The notes beneath the pieces were generated by a model. The model was not told the origin of the DNA and did not search any database. It saw only the letters and a program-made list of their open reading frames with translations. From Blastomonas ursincola (lineage in GTDB: Bacteria > Pseudomonadota > Alphaproteobacteria > Sphingomonadales > Sphingomonadaceae), in NCBI RefSeq assembly GCF_013607875.1, contig NZ_VDES01000002.1, positions 1,120,287-1,184,286 of the forward strand: a stretch of DNA of 64,000 nucleotides, given 5' to 3'. A program made the position numbers and the translations under genes. Position 1 is the first letter of the stretch; every line of letters begins with the position of its first letter. Positions 33,185-42,700 of the stretch are shown piece by piece.

Positions 33185-33943
33185 ATGTCCGAAGTGCAAA
33201 CCCTCGCCGACGATGGCGTCCTCATCATCACCATCAACCGGCCCGAGGCCAAGAATGCGGTCAACCGCGCGGTGGCCGAAGGCGTCGCTGCGGCGATGGA
33301 AGAGCTCGATGCCAATGACGCGCTGCGGGTCGGCATCATCAAGGGAGCGGGCGGCACGTTCTGCTCTGGCATGGACCTCAAGGCCTTTCTCACCGGCGAA
33401 CTGCCGATGGTGAAGGGCAAGGGCTTCGCCGGTTTTGTGGAGTCGCCGCCCAAGAAGCCGCTGATCGCCGCGGTCGATGGCTATGCGCTGGCGGGCGGCA
33501 TGGAGGTGGCGATCACCTGCGACCTGCTCGTCGCCAATAGCGGCGCGCAGTTCGGCATTCCCGAAACCAAGCGCGGCCTCGCTGCCGCCGCCGGCGGCCT
33601 GATGCGCCTGCCGCGCCAGATCCCGCCGCGCATCGCGATGGAACTGGCGCTGACCGGCGATTTCATCTCGGCGCAGCGCGGCTATGAGATCGGCTTCGTC
33701 AACCGCGTGGTCGAAGGCCCGGCGATCGATGGCGCGCTCGAACTGGCGCACAAGATCAGCGCCAATGGCCCGCTCGCGGTGCGCGTTTCCAAGCAGGTGA
33801 TCGTCGAATCGCGCGGCTGGAGCGATGCGGAAATGTGGGCCAAGCAGCAGGAAATCGTCGGCCCCGTGATAACCTCGCAGGACGCGCGCGAGGGCGCCGC
33901 CGCCTTCGCCCAGAAGCGCGCGCCGAACTGGACCGGCAAGTGA
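33185..33943 (+). CDS. Enoyl-CoA hydratase/isomerase (crotonase family)
   Basis: A 252-residue protein with crotonase features: the oxyanion loops GTFCSGMDLKAF and GYALAGGMEVAITCDLLVA, and FGIPETKRGLAAAAGG. It hydrates or isomerises an enoyl-CoA, and probably acts on the product of the acyl-CoA dehydrogenase pair. GGAGAG precedes ATG 33185. The physiological substrate is unknown. Confidence 0.92.
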   Translation: MSEVQTLADDGVLIITINRPEAKNAVNRAVAEGVAAAMEELDANDALRVGIIKGAGGTFCSGMDLKAFLTGELPMVKGKGFAGFVESPPKKPLIAAVDGYALAGGMEVAITCDLLVANSGAQFGIPETKRGLAAAAGGLMRLPRQIPPRIAMELALTGDFISAQRGYEIGFVNRVVEGPAIDGALELAHKISANGPLAVRVSKQVIVESRGWSDAEMWAKQQEIVGPVITSQDAREGAAAFAQKRAPNWTGK

Positions 33944-34026
33944 TCACGCGCCGCCGAAACGCGTTGATTTCGGCGGCAATCTGCTGAAAACAGGGCTGGC
34001 AGGGTCGCGCCTGACTGGAGTTTCTC

Positions 34027-35445
34027 GTGATCCTGCTGCCCGCCCTTTTGCTCGCGGCTTCGAGCGCCGCTGCGCCCTGTCCCGACCGTACGCTCAACGC
34101 CAAGGCGCTGTGCGCTGATCGCGCGATCGCCGTGGGCTGGGCCGATGTCGAGGCGGCGTTCAAGGCCTGGCAAAAGGTCGATCCGCGCAAGGCGGTGATC
34201 GCCGAACGGCACGACGAGGCGCTCGCCGATCTGCGCCGGGGCTTCGAATATAGCGAGGATGACAGCCCGCAGACTGCCAACGCGGCGATGATTGTCGAGA
34301 GCCTGGGCTATGTGAAGAGCGAGATCGAGGGGCTGACCAAAATTGCCGCCTCGATCCGCGCCCCCGCCGGGTTCGGACCGGACTTCGCGAAAGCCTGCCA
34401 GATCGCGGCGGTCGAGAACTGCGTCGTCGAATCCGCCGGTGTCCTCAACGCGGGCGAGGAGGGGCGCCGGCGTTCGGTCGCTTGGCAATATATGAGCGGG
34501 CTGGAGCCGGGCGGCGGCATCCCGCTGCGCGCCGCGGTCGCCTGGGACATCACCGGCCCTGCGCCGCAATTGATCGGCTTTACCACCACCGAGGGCGAGG
34601 CCTCGACCCCGCTGCTGATCGACGATGGCGAGAAGCTGATGCTGCACATGCCGGCGCGCACCGCCGGGACGGGGGAAGGCAATGCCGATACGCTCTACCT
34701 GTTACGCTCCGACGGCTGGGCCAATATCGGCATGAACGGCTGGAAATACGAACTGCGCACCCGGCTACCCAAGGGGCTGGGGCTGTGGAAGGGCGTGGAA
34801 TACAGCCTGTACGGCATCAGCAGCTCGTTCTCGCTCTGGCGCGACAGCGACGCCAATTGCTGTCCGACCGCGGGAGACGCCTACGCCTCGTTCAAGATCG
34901 TGGATGACCGGCTTTCCATCGACACGCTGGAGATCAACCCGGCGGCGGCGGTGCAGGTCAAGCCGCTGTCCTGTCCGATCCTGAAGGCAAGCTACCATTC
35001 GCCTTGGCCGACGCGCTTCTCGCTGCATTTCGAAAAGCCCGCGCTGCCGCCGAGCGCGCAGTCGGACCTGGTCGCGGTGCTCGAGCAGAAGGACGAGGAC
35101 GATAAGCTCATCTTCCGCCGGTATTTCACCTTTGCCGGTTCGAACGGTTTCGGATCGACCACGCTGATCCCGGTCGATGGCCTGGGCGATGCGCAGAGCC
35201 CGCCGCAGATGCTGCCGCAGGAAGAGGGCGAGGAGGAGCTCTATTTCCACGCCTTTATCGGCGAGCCCAATGGCCTGAAATATGTCGCCGAACCCCCGAT
35301 GCTGGACAGCCCCGCCCCGCTCGGCGTGTTCATGCCCGACCTCGCCCGCTCGCTCTGGTATGACGGCATCCCCGAACCCAAGGGCGGCCCCCCGATCCGC
35401 ATCGAGATGCCGCGAGACATGTGGATTGGGGTGTGCGCGGAATAG
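34027..35445 (+). CDS. Secreted protein of unknown function
   Basis: 472 residues. A short signal peptide ([16 protein letters not shown]) is followed by CPDRTLNAKALCADRAIAVGW and a lysozyme-inhibitor-like opening. The middle has beta-rich segments (GLEPGGGIPLRAAVAWDITGP, LYLLRSDGWANIGMNGWKYEL) and DANCCPTAGDAYASF. I know no assigned domain for the whole. It starts at GTG 34027, with GGAG 11 bases upstream. It stands alone between the hydratase and a repeat-rich gap. Confidence 0.75.
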   Translation: MILLPALLLAASSAAAPCPDRTLNAKALCADRAIAVGWADVEAAFKAWQKVDPRKAVIAERHDEALADLRRGFEYSEDDSPQTANAAMIVESLGYVKSEIEGLTKIAASIRAPAGFGPDFAKACQIAAVENCVVESAGVLNAGEEGRRRSVAWQYMSGLEPGGGIPLRAAVAWDITGPAPQLIGFTTTEGEASTPLLIDDGEKLMLHMPARTAGTGEGNADTLYLLRSDGWANIGMNGWKYELRTRLPKGLGLWKGVEYSLYGISSSFSLWRDSDANCCPTAGDAYASFKIVDDRLSIDTLEINPAAAVQVKPLSCPILKASYHSPWPTRFSLHFEKPALPPSAQSDLVAVLEQKDEDDKLIFRRYFTFAGSNGFGSTTLIPVDGLGDAQSPPQMLPQEEGEEELYFHAFIGEPNGLKYVAEPPMLDSPAPLGVFMPDLARSLWYDGIPEPKGGPPIRIEMPRDMWIGVCAE

Positions 35446-35474
35446 TGGGTAATGCTCGCTGACCTTCCACCGAA

Positions 35475-35565
35475 CGTCACCCTGAACTTGTTTCAGGGCC
35501 CATTTCTCCCCACGCGGCTTCGGCTTTTGGGGTGCGATGGATCCTGAAACAAGTTCAGGATGACG
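35475..35565. repeat. Long inverted repeat, CTGAAC family, copy 3
   Basis: It begins CGTCACCCTGAACTTG and ends CAAGTTCAGGATGACG. The interior (TCTCCCCACGCGGCTTCGGC) is the reverse complement of that in copy 1 at 15399. Confidence 0.75.
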
Positions 35566-35590
35566 GGAATAGCGCGAGCCTTGAGCGCGT

Positions 35591-35713
35591 CTCTCCCCTC
35601 CCGCTTGCGGGAGGGGCAGGTCCGGCTTGCCGGACCGGGGTGGGCCTGGAGCAGGGACGGTTGCTGGCTCACCCCGGCCTGCGGCCACCCCTCTTGCAGG
35701 CGGGAGGGGAGAG
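35591..35713. repeat. CTCTCCCCTCCC-type palindromic repeat
   Basis: Outer arms pair over 14 bases and inner arms include GTCCGGC/GCCGGAC. It is of the same general type as the repeat that is translated in glyS. Confidence 0.65.
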
Positions 35714-35862
35714 GGGGGCTGCTACCCCTCGGCGCCTGCCGCCCGCAACCCCCCACGCGCTAGTTGTTGCGCTGCAGCACCCCTTGGGCTATGGGCGCGC
35801 CAGCAACAGGCGTGCCGGTGGACGGCGTGTCCGCGACCATCCCCCTGATACAGGCTATTTCC

Positions 35863-37695
35863 ATGTCTCTTCGCAATATCGCCATCATCGCGCACGTCGA
35901 TCATGGCAAGACCACCCTTGTCGACCAGCTGTTCCGCCAGTCCGGCACCTTCCGCGACAACCAGCGCGTCGAAGAGCGCGCGATGGATTCGAACGACCTG
36001 GAAAAGGAACGCGGCATCACCATCCTGGCCAAGTGCACCTCGATCGAGTGGGACAATGCCGGCGAGAAGACCCGCATCAACATCGTCGATACGCCCGGCC
36101 ACGCCGATTTCGGCGGCGAGGTGGAGCGCATCCTCTCGATGGTCGATGGCGTGATCCTGCTGGTCGATGCTGCCGAAGGCGCGATGCCGCAGACCAAGTT
36201 CGTTACCGGTAAGGCGCTCGCGCTGGGCCTCAAGCCGATCGTCGTCGTCAACAAGATCGACCGTCCCGATGGCCGCCCGCAGGAAGTGCTCGACGAGGTG
36301 TTCGACCTGTTCGTCTCCCTGGACGCCAATGACGAGCAGCTCGATTTCCCCGTGCTCTTCGCCTCGGGCCGCAACGGCTATTGCGGCGACAGCCCCGAGG
36401 TGCGCGAAGGCACGCTGCAGCCGCTGTTCGAGAAGATCGTCGGCCATGTGCCGTCGCCCAGCGCCGATCCGGACGGCCCGTTCAAGTTCCTGGTCACGCT
36501 GCTCGACCGCGACAATTTCTTGGGCCGCATCCTCACCGGCCTGGTCGCCAGCGGCACCGTGAAGACCAACCAGCAGATCCATGCGCTCGACCCCGAAGGC
36601 AATGTCGTCGAAGCAGGCCGCGCCTCGAAGATCATGGCGTTCCGCGGACTGGAGCGCGTTCCGGTCGAGCAGGCGAGCGCGGGCGACATCATCTCGATCG
36701 CCGGCCTCACCACCGCGACCGTCGCCAACACCATCTGCGACACCAATGTCACCGAACCGCTGCACGCCCAGCCGATCGATCCGCCGACGCTGTCGATGCG
36801 CTTTGCGGTGAACGACAGTCCGTTTGCGGGCCGCGAAGGCACCAAGGTGACCAGCCGCATGATCCGCGACCGCCTGATGCGCGAAGCCGAATCGAATGTC
36901 GCGATCAAGGTCACCGAATCGGCGGACAAGGACAGTTTCGAGGTCGCCGGACGCGGCGAACTGCAGCTTGGCGTGCTGATCGAGACGATGCGCCGCGAAG
37001 GCTTCGAGCTCGGCATCTCGCGTCCGCGCGTGCTGTTCGGCGAGGACGAGAGCGGCAACCGCACCGAGCCGTATGAAACCGTCGTCATCGACGTGGACGA
37101 CGAGCATTCCGGCACGGTCGTCGAGAAGATGGCGCTGCGCAAGGCCGAGATGACCGACATGCGTCCCTCGGGCGGCGGCAAGACCCGCATCACCTTCAGC
37201 GCTCCCTCGCGCGGGCTGATCGGCTATCACGGCGAATTCCTGTCCGACACGCGCGGCACCGGCATCATGAACCGCCTGTTCGAGAAATACGGGCCGTACA
37301 AGGGTCCGATCGCTGGCCGCCCGGTCGGCGTGCTGATCTCCAACGGCACCGGCGACACCGTGGGCTATGCGCTCAACGCGCTGGAAGATCGCGGCAGCCT
37401 GTTCATCGGATCGGGCGTGCCCGTGTACGAGGGCATGATCATCGGCGAAAATGCCAAGCCCGAGGACCTCGAGGTCAACCCGATGAAGTCGAAGCAGCTG
37501 ACGAACTTCCGTTCGACCGGCAAGGACGACGCCATCCGCCTGACCCCGCCGCGCCTGATGAGCCTGGAACAGGCGATCGCCTATATTGACGACGACGAGA
37601 TGGTCGAGGTGACCCCCAAGACCATCCGCCTGCGCAAGCGCTTCCTCGACCCGAACGAGCGCAAGAAGCAGAGCCGGAAGAAGGAAGCGGCGTAA
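35863..37695 (+). CDS. typA: Translational GTPase TypA/BipA
   Basis: A 610-residue ribosome-associated GTPase. The G motifs are [12 protein letters not shown] (P-loop, residues 9-20), [14 protein letters not shown] and [10 protein letters not shown]. TypA-specific C-terminal sequence follows ([40 protein letters not shown]). It affects ribosome assembly and stress/cold adaptation. ATG 35863 gives the canonical [18 protein letters not shown]; the frame continues 33 codons upstream without support. Confidence 0.95.
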   Translation: MSLRNIAIIAHVDHGKTTLVDQLFRQSGTFRDNQRVEERAMDSNDLEKERGITILAKCTSIEWDNAGEKTRINIVDTPGHADFGGEVERILSMVDGVILLVDAAEGAMPQTKFVTGKALALGLKPIVVVNKIDRPDGRPQEVLDEVFDLFVSLDANDEQLDFPVLFASGRNGYCGDSPEVREGTLQPLFEKIVGHVPSPSADPDGPFKFLVTLLDRDNFLGRILTGLVASGTVKTNQQIHALDPEGNVVEAGRASKIMAFRGLERVPVEQASAGDIISIAGLTTATVANTICDTNVTEPLHAQPIDPPTLSMRFAVNDSPFAGREGTKVTSRMIRDRLMREAESNVAIKVTESADKDSFEVAGRGELQLGVLIETMRREGFELGISRPRVLFGEDESGNRTEPYETVVIDVDDEHSGTVVEKMALRKAEMTDMRPSGGGKTRITFSAPSRGLIGYHGEFLSDTRGTGIMNRLFEKYGPYKGPIAGRPVGVLISNGTGDTVGYALNALEDRGSLFIGSGVPVYEGMIIGENAKPEDLEVNPMKSKQLTNFRSTGKDDAIRLTPPRLMSLEQAIAYIDDDEMVEVTPKTIRLRKRFLDPNERKKQSRKKEAA

Positions 37696-37703
37696 GTCCG
37701 ACC

Positions 37704-37722
37704 TGCATCCGATATGGATGCA
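37704..37722 (+). terminator. Small hairpin after typA
   Basis: TGCATCC, a 5-base loop and GGATGCA form a perfect 7-base stem just past the typA stop. There is no T run, so termination is uncertain. Confidence 0.35.
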
Positions 37723-37791
37723 AGTCCGCTTGCAATGCCCGGGCAGAATTCCCTAGCCTTATTCGGTAGATAAGGCTGGGGAGCTGTCACA

Positions 37792-39741
37792 TTGCGTGGG
37801 TTTGAAATTGCGGGCGCCTTGGCGCTGGCCTTGTGGTGTTCGCCTTCTTTCGCTCAAGGGGCAAGTCAAGAGAAGGCCACTGCGGATTCAGTAACGGCCG
37901 CGCCCTATTCGGCGGAGCTTTTTGCCAAGCTGCCACTGATCAACGGCCCCAAGCTCTCGCCCGATGGCCAGAACATCCTGTTCTCCACCCAGACCGGGGG
38001 GCGGACCTTCGTGGCCACCCGCAGCGTCACCGATGGCAAGCTGCACTCCATCCCGCTGGCAGAGCGGCTGGACCTCAACTGGTATCGCTGGGCGGGCAAC
38101 AATCGCCTGCTGATCAGCGTGTCGCAGACCGTCCGCTATTTCGATGTCGAAGCGCGCCGCTCCTATCTGCTGACCGCTGATACCGCTAGCATGAAGCCGG
38201 TCTTCATCGGCCGGGACTATCAGGGGCTGGAAGGCGACGACCTGATCTACGTCGATCCGGAGGGACAATGGGCGCTGCTGTCGCTGCAGCGGACGCCCTA
38301 TGTCGGGCCGACCGTCTATCGTGTCACGCTGGCCGACGGCAAGATGGAGGCCGTCCAGAATCCCTATGGCGACATATGGGAATGGTTTGCCGACAATCGC
38401 GGCGTGGTGCGGATGGGCATGAGCTTCGACCGCGACAGCTGGACGCTGCACTATCGCGAGGGCGACAGCGGCGGGTTCCGCAAGCTTGCGACCATCCGCT
38501 ATGATGACGAGGAGCAGAAAGGTCTGATCGACGCGATCCGGGTGATCAGCGGATCGGACCAGGGCTATGTGCTTTCGGCCAAGGGGACAGGGCGATATGC
38601 CCTGTATCGCTACAACTATGCCACGCAGACCATCGGCGAGATGGTCTTCGGCAACCCGGACCACGACATCAGCGATTACGATCTGAACGAGGACGGCACG
38701 CCATCGGCGGCCTATTACACCGACGAACGGCGGCGCGTGCACTGGTTCGATCCGGCAAAGCAGCAAATCCAGGAAGCGATCGACAAGGCCCTGGGAGCAC
38801 GCCATGGCTCGCTGGTCTCGCGCAGCCGCGACGGGCGGGTCAAGATCATCCATGTCGGCGGACCCAACGACCCGGGCAGCTATTATCTGTTCGACGAGGC
38901 GCTCGGCAAGATGGACGTCTTCGCCCGCACCAACGAGGCCTTGAGTCCCGCCAGGCTGAGTCCGAGCCGCTATGTCAGCTACAAGGCGCGCGATGGCCTC
39001 ACCATCCATGCCAATCTGACCCTGCCGAAGGGCAGGGAGGCCAAGGGGTTGCCGCTGGTCATCCTGCCGCATGGCGGGCCTTACGGCATTCGCGACGATC
39101 TTCGCTACGATGCCGAGGTGCAGTTTCTCGCCAGTCGCGGCTATGCCGTGCTTCAGCCCAATTTCCGCGGGTCGGGCGGCTATGGTGAGGCGCATGCCAA
39201 GGCCGGTGAAGGCGCGATAGGGCGTCAGATGCAGGATGACCTGGACGATGGCATGGACTGGCTGGTGGAGCAGGGCATGGTCGATGCCGCCCGCGTTTGC
39301 GTCGTCGGGGCTTCCTATGGGGGTTATGCCGCGCTCTGGGCGGTAACGCGCAATCCGGAACGCTATCGATGCGCGGCCAGCTTTGCCGGAGTCACCGATT
39401 GGGACCGCATCCTGAAATATGATGCGCGGTTTTTTAGCCGCAGCGGATTGCGGCGGTGGCGCAGCACCATCCAGGGGGACAGCAGCTTCGACATGGACAG
39501 CGTGTCACCGCTGAAACAGGCCAGCAGACTGACCCGCCCGGTACTTATCGCGCAAGGGCAGGAGGACACCGTCGTGCCGCCGCAACAGGCCGCCGCCTAT
39601 GTGCACGCGCTCAAGTCGGCGGGCAAGGCGCACGAATTTGTCAGCTATGAAAAGGAAGGGCATGGGTTTGACGACCCGGCCAATCTCGCAGACTGGCTGA
39701 AAAAGCTCGAAGCCTTTCTCGCCAAGCATAACCCGGCGTGA
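37792..39741 (+). CDS. S9 family peptidase (second copy type), secreted
   Basis: 649 residues with a signal peptide (FEIAGALALALWCSPSFAQG), a propeller-like region and an alpha/beta hydrolase domain. The triad is Ser508 in VGASYGGYAALW, Asp592 in GQEDTVVPP and His624 in KEGHGFD. The start is TTG 37792, preceded by GGGGAG. It is less than half alike to the S9 peptidase at 1092 by eye, mainly at the catalytic motifs. The role is in periplasmic peptide use by inference. Confidence 0.88.
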   Translation: MRGFEIAGALALALWCSPSFAQGASQEKATADSVTAAPYSAELFAKLPLINGPKLSPDGQNILFSTQTGGRTFVATRSVTDGKLHSIPLAERLDLNWYRWAGNNRLLISVSQTVRYFDVEARRSYLLTADTASMKPVFIGRDYQGLEGDDLIYVDPEGQWALLSLQRTPYVGPTVYRVTLADGKMEAVQNPYGDIWEWFADNRGVVRMGMSFDRDSWTLHYREGDSGGFRKLATIRYDDEEQKGLIDAIRVISGSDQGYVLSAKGTGRYALYRYNYATQTIGEMVFGNPDHDISDYDLNEDGTPSAAYYTDERRRVHWFDPAKQQIQEAIDKALGARHGSLVSRSRDGRVKIIHVGGPNDPGSYYLFDEALGKMDVFARTNEALSPARLSPSRYVSYKARDGLTIHANLTLPKGREAKGLPLVILPHGGPYGIRDDLRYDAEVQFLASRGYAVLQPNFRGSGGYGEAHAKAGEGAIGRQMQDDLDDGMDWLVEQGMVDAARVCVVGASYGGYAALWAVTRNPERYRCAASFAGVTDWDRILKYDARFFSRSGLRRWRSTIQGDSSFDMDSVSPLKQASRLTRPVLIAQGQEDTVVPPQQAAAYVHALKSAGKAHEFVSYEKEGHGFDDPANLADWLKKLEAFLAKHNPA

Positions 39742-39750
39742 CGGCGTGAT

Positions 39751-39780
39751 CCGGGGCTGCGCGGGTCGACGCAGCCCCGG
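39751..39780. terminator. Terminator hairpin between convergent genes
   Basis: A perfect 11-base inverted repeat CCGGGGCTGCG / CGCAGCCCCGG with an 8-base loop, between the S9 peptidase and the glutamate dehydrogenase stops. Confidence 0.75.
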
Positions 39781-39791
39781 TCATGCCGAAC

Positions 39792-42700
39792 CTACCGCCC
39801 CAGCAATATCCGCGCCTGGCTTGCGATCTGCGCCAGCATCGCGACGCTCGGCGCGGCGTCCAGCCGGGCCCGGTCGACCAGCCCGCGGAACTGCTTGATG
39901 CGGGGCAGGTTGGCTTCGGTCCAGTTGGCGACATAATCCTGCGGATCGCCGCCCTGCGCTTTGGACAAGAAGTCGAGGCGCATCTGCTGGAAGTCGCGGG
40001 CGAGGCCCGAGACGAGCAGGCGCTCCCACGGATCGCTGGGCGACATGCGCGCGGCGGTCATCTGCGTCCAGTCTAGGCCGAGCGTCGCGCCGAGATCGGC
40101 GAACGCGTGCGTCAGCGGCAGCGGGCCGGTGCCGCTATGGCTGGCGAGATTGGCCAGGCCTGCGGCGCCGTCGAGCCCGGTCAATCGCACGATATGCGCG
40201 GCCTGGGTGGGGGCGGCGCCCTGTGCGGTCAGATCCTGCGCCTGGCGCGCGGCCTGTAGCCGGGCCTCGGCATTGAGCAGATCGTCCATCCCCGCGATCA
40301 GCGCATCGACGCCGGGCTTGAGCGCAGCGACGATCTCGCCAGGCAACAGGCCGTCGGCGCTCGCGCGCAGCACATCGGCTATGTGGACGCGCACGATATT
40401 GGCGGTGGCATCGAACAGCATCAGGCGGACCTGTTCGTCCATCTGGGTCTGATCGAACTCCGCCCAGATCGCGGGCAGCGCGAACAGCCGTTCGGCCGCC
40501 ACGAACGCGCAGGCGACATCGCCCAGCGTGCACCCTTCCTCTTCGGCCAGCTCGAACGGATGGATCAGGCCCAGCCGGTTGATCATGCGGTTGGCGAGCT
40601 TGGTCGCGATGATCTCGCCGCGCAGCTGATGCTGCATCAGCACGTCGCCATAGGCCTCGCGCATCTGCGGCGGGAAGGCGGCGAGCAGCTCGGGCCGCAT
40701 CGTCGGATCATCGGCGAGCGGTATGCGCTCAATCGCATCCTGCAGCGCGAGCTTGGCGGTCGAGAGCAGCACGGCAAGCTCGGGCCGGGTGAGGCCATGG
40801 CCCTCCTGCGCGCGCCGCTTGAACGTGGCATTGTCGGCCAGCCCCTCGACCTTGCGGTCGAGCCGGCCCTGTTCCTCGAAGTGCTCGATCAGCCGCAGAT
40901 AGCTGGGCAGCGCACGCGTGCCGCCCTTTTCGGCGATCGATAGCCCGAGCGCCTGCAGACGGTTGTCCTCAAGCACCAGGCTGGACACGTCGTCGGTCAT
41001 CGAGGCGAGCAGCGCGTTACGCGACGGCTCGTCGAGCAGGCCGGCGCGCATCACCGCGGCAAGGCCGATCTTGATGTTCACCTCGTTGTCCGAACAGTCG
41101 ACGCCTGCGGAATTGTCGATGAAATCGGTGTTGATCCGCCCACCAAGCATCGAGAAGGCGATGCGCGCGGCTTGCGTGACGCCCAGGTTCGCGCCTTCGC
41201 CGACGACCTTGCAGCGCAGCTGTTCGGCGTTGATGCGCAAGGGATCGTTCGAGGGATCGCCGACGTCGATATTGTTCTCCGACGCGGCCTTGATGTACGT
41301 GCCGATACCGCCGAACCAGATCAGGTCCACCTCGGCGCGGAGGATCGCGGAGATGAGCGCCGCCGGCTCGATCTCGTCCTGATCGATGCCCAGCATCGCC
41401 TTGACCTCGGCGGTCAGGGGAATCGCCTTCATCGACCGGGGGAAGACGCCGCCGCCCTTCGAGATCAGCGCCTTGTCATAATCGTCCCAGCTCGAGCGCG
41501 GCAGCGCGAACATGCGTGCGCGCTCTTCCCAGCTCTTCGCCGGATCGGGATCGGGATCGAGGAAGATATGGCGGTGGTCGAACGCGGCGACCAGCTTGAT
41601 CGCCTTGGAGAGCAGCATGCCGTTGCCGAACACGTCGCCCGACATGTCACCGCAGCCTGCGACGCGCACCGGTTCGGTCTGCACATCGACGCCCATTTCG
41701 GCGAAATGGCGCTGCACCGAGACCCAGCCACCCTTGGCGGTGATGCCCATCGCCTTATGGTCGTAGCCCTGCGAACCGCCCGAGGCGAAGGCATCGCCCA
41801 GCCAGAAGTTGAACTCCGCCGCGATGGCATTGGCGGTATCCGAGAAGGTTGCGGTGCCCTTGTCGGCAGCAACGACGAAATAGGGGTCCTCGCCATCATG
41901 CACCACGACATCGGCCGGGTGCACCACCTTGCCGTCGACGATATTGTCGGTGACAGACAGCAGCGTGCGGATGAAGGTCTTGTACGCTTCCTTGCCGCCG
42001 TTCAGCCAGCCGTCGCGATCGGTCGCGGGATCGGGAAGCTGCTTGGGGAAGAAACCGCCCTTGGCACCGGTCGGCACGATCACCGCGTTCTTCACGCGCT
42101 GCGCCTTCATCAGGCCCAGCACCTCGGTGCGGAAATCGTCGCGCCGGTCGGACCAGCGCAGCCCGCCGCGCGCGACGGGACCGGCGCGAAGGTGAATGCC
42201 CTCGACCTGCGGCGAATAGACGAACATCTCGCGCCAGGGCAGCGGGGCGGGGAGGCCGGGCACCTTGGCGCTCTCGATCTTCATCACCATCGCCAGCTTC
42301 GCCGCCGGCGCAAAGGCGTTGGTGCGCAGCACGGCCATGACCAGCGCGCGCAGCATGCGCAGCAGCCGGTCATCGTCGATTGCGGAGACCTGGGTCAGCC
42401 CGGTGTTGATCGCGGCGAGATTGGCCTCGGTCGCCGCCTCGCGGTCGCCGGTAAACGCGGGATCATGCCGCGCGATGAACAGCGCAACCAGCGCGTGCGC
42501 GACATCGGGCGCATCGTGCAGCGCATCGACCATCGTGCCGATGCCATAGGGCAGGCCCGCCTGGCGCAGATAGCGATACCAGGCGCGCAGCCAGATGACG
42601 GCGCGCTGCTCAAGCCCGGTTGCGGCGATCAGCCGGTTGAACGGATCGTTCTCGGCCTTGCCCTCGAGCGTGCCGGAAATGGCAGCCTCGATCGCGGAGG

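Larger units (their letters stand above)
35446..35862. repeat. Gene-free stretch with two repeat families before typA
   Basis: 417 bases. Positions 35475-35565 hold the third copy of the CTGAAC inverted repeat. Positions 35591-35713 hold a long palindromic unit that begins CTCTCCCCTCCCGC and ends GCGGGAGGGGAGAG. The remaining 150 bases before typA presumably include its promoter, but I cannot name the boxes. Confidence 0.75.

Noticed and set aside
35722..37230. A 502-codon open frame opposite typA
   Set aside because: Antisense of the TypA GTPase motifs; no support.
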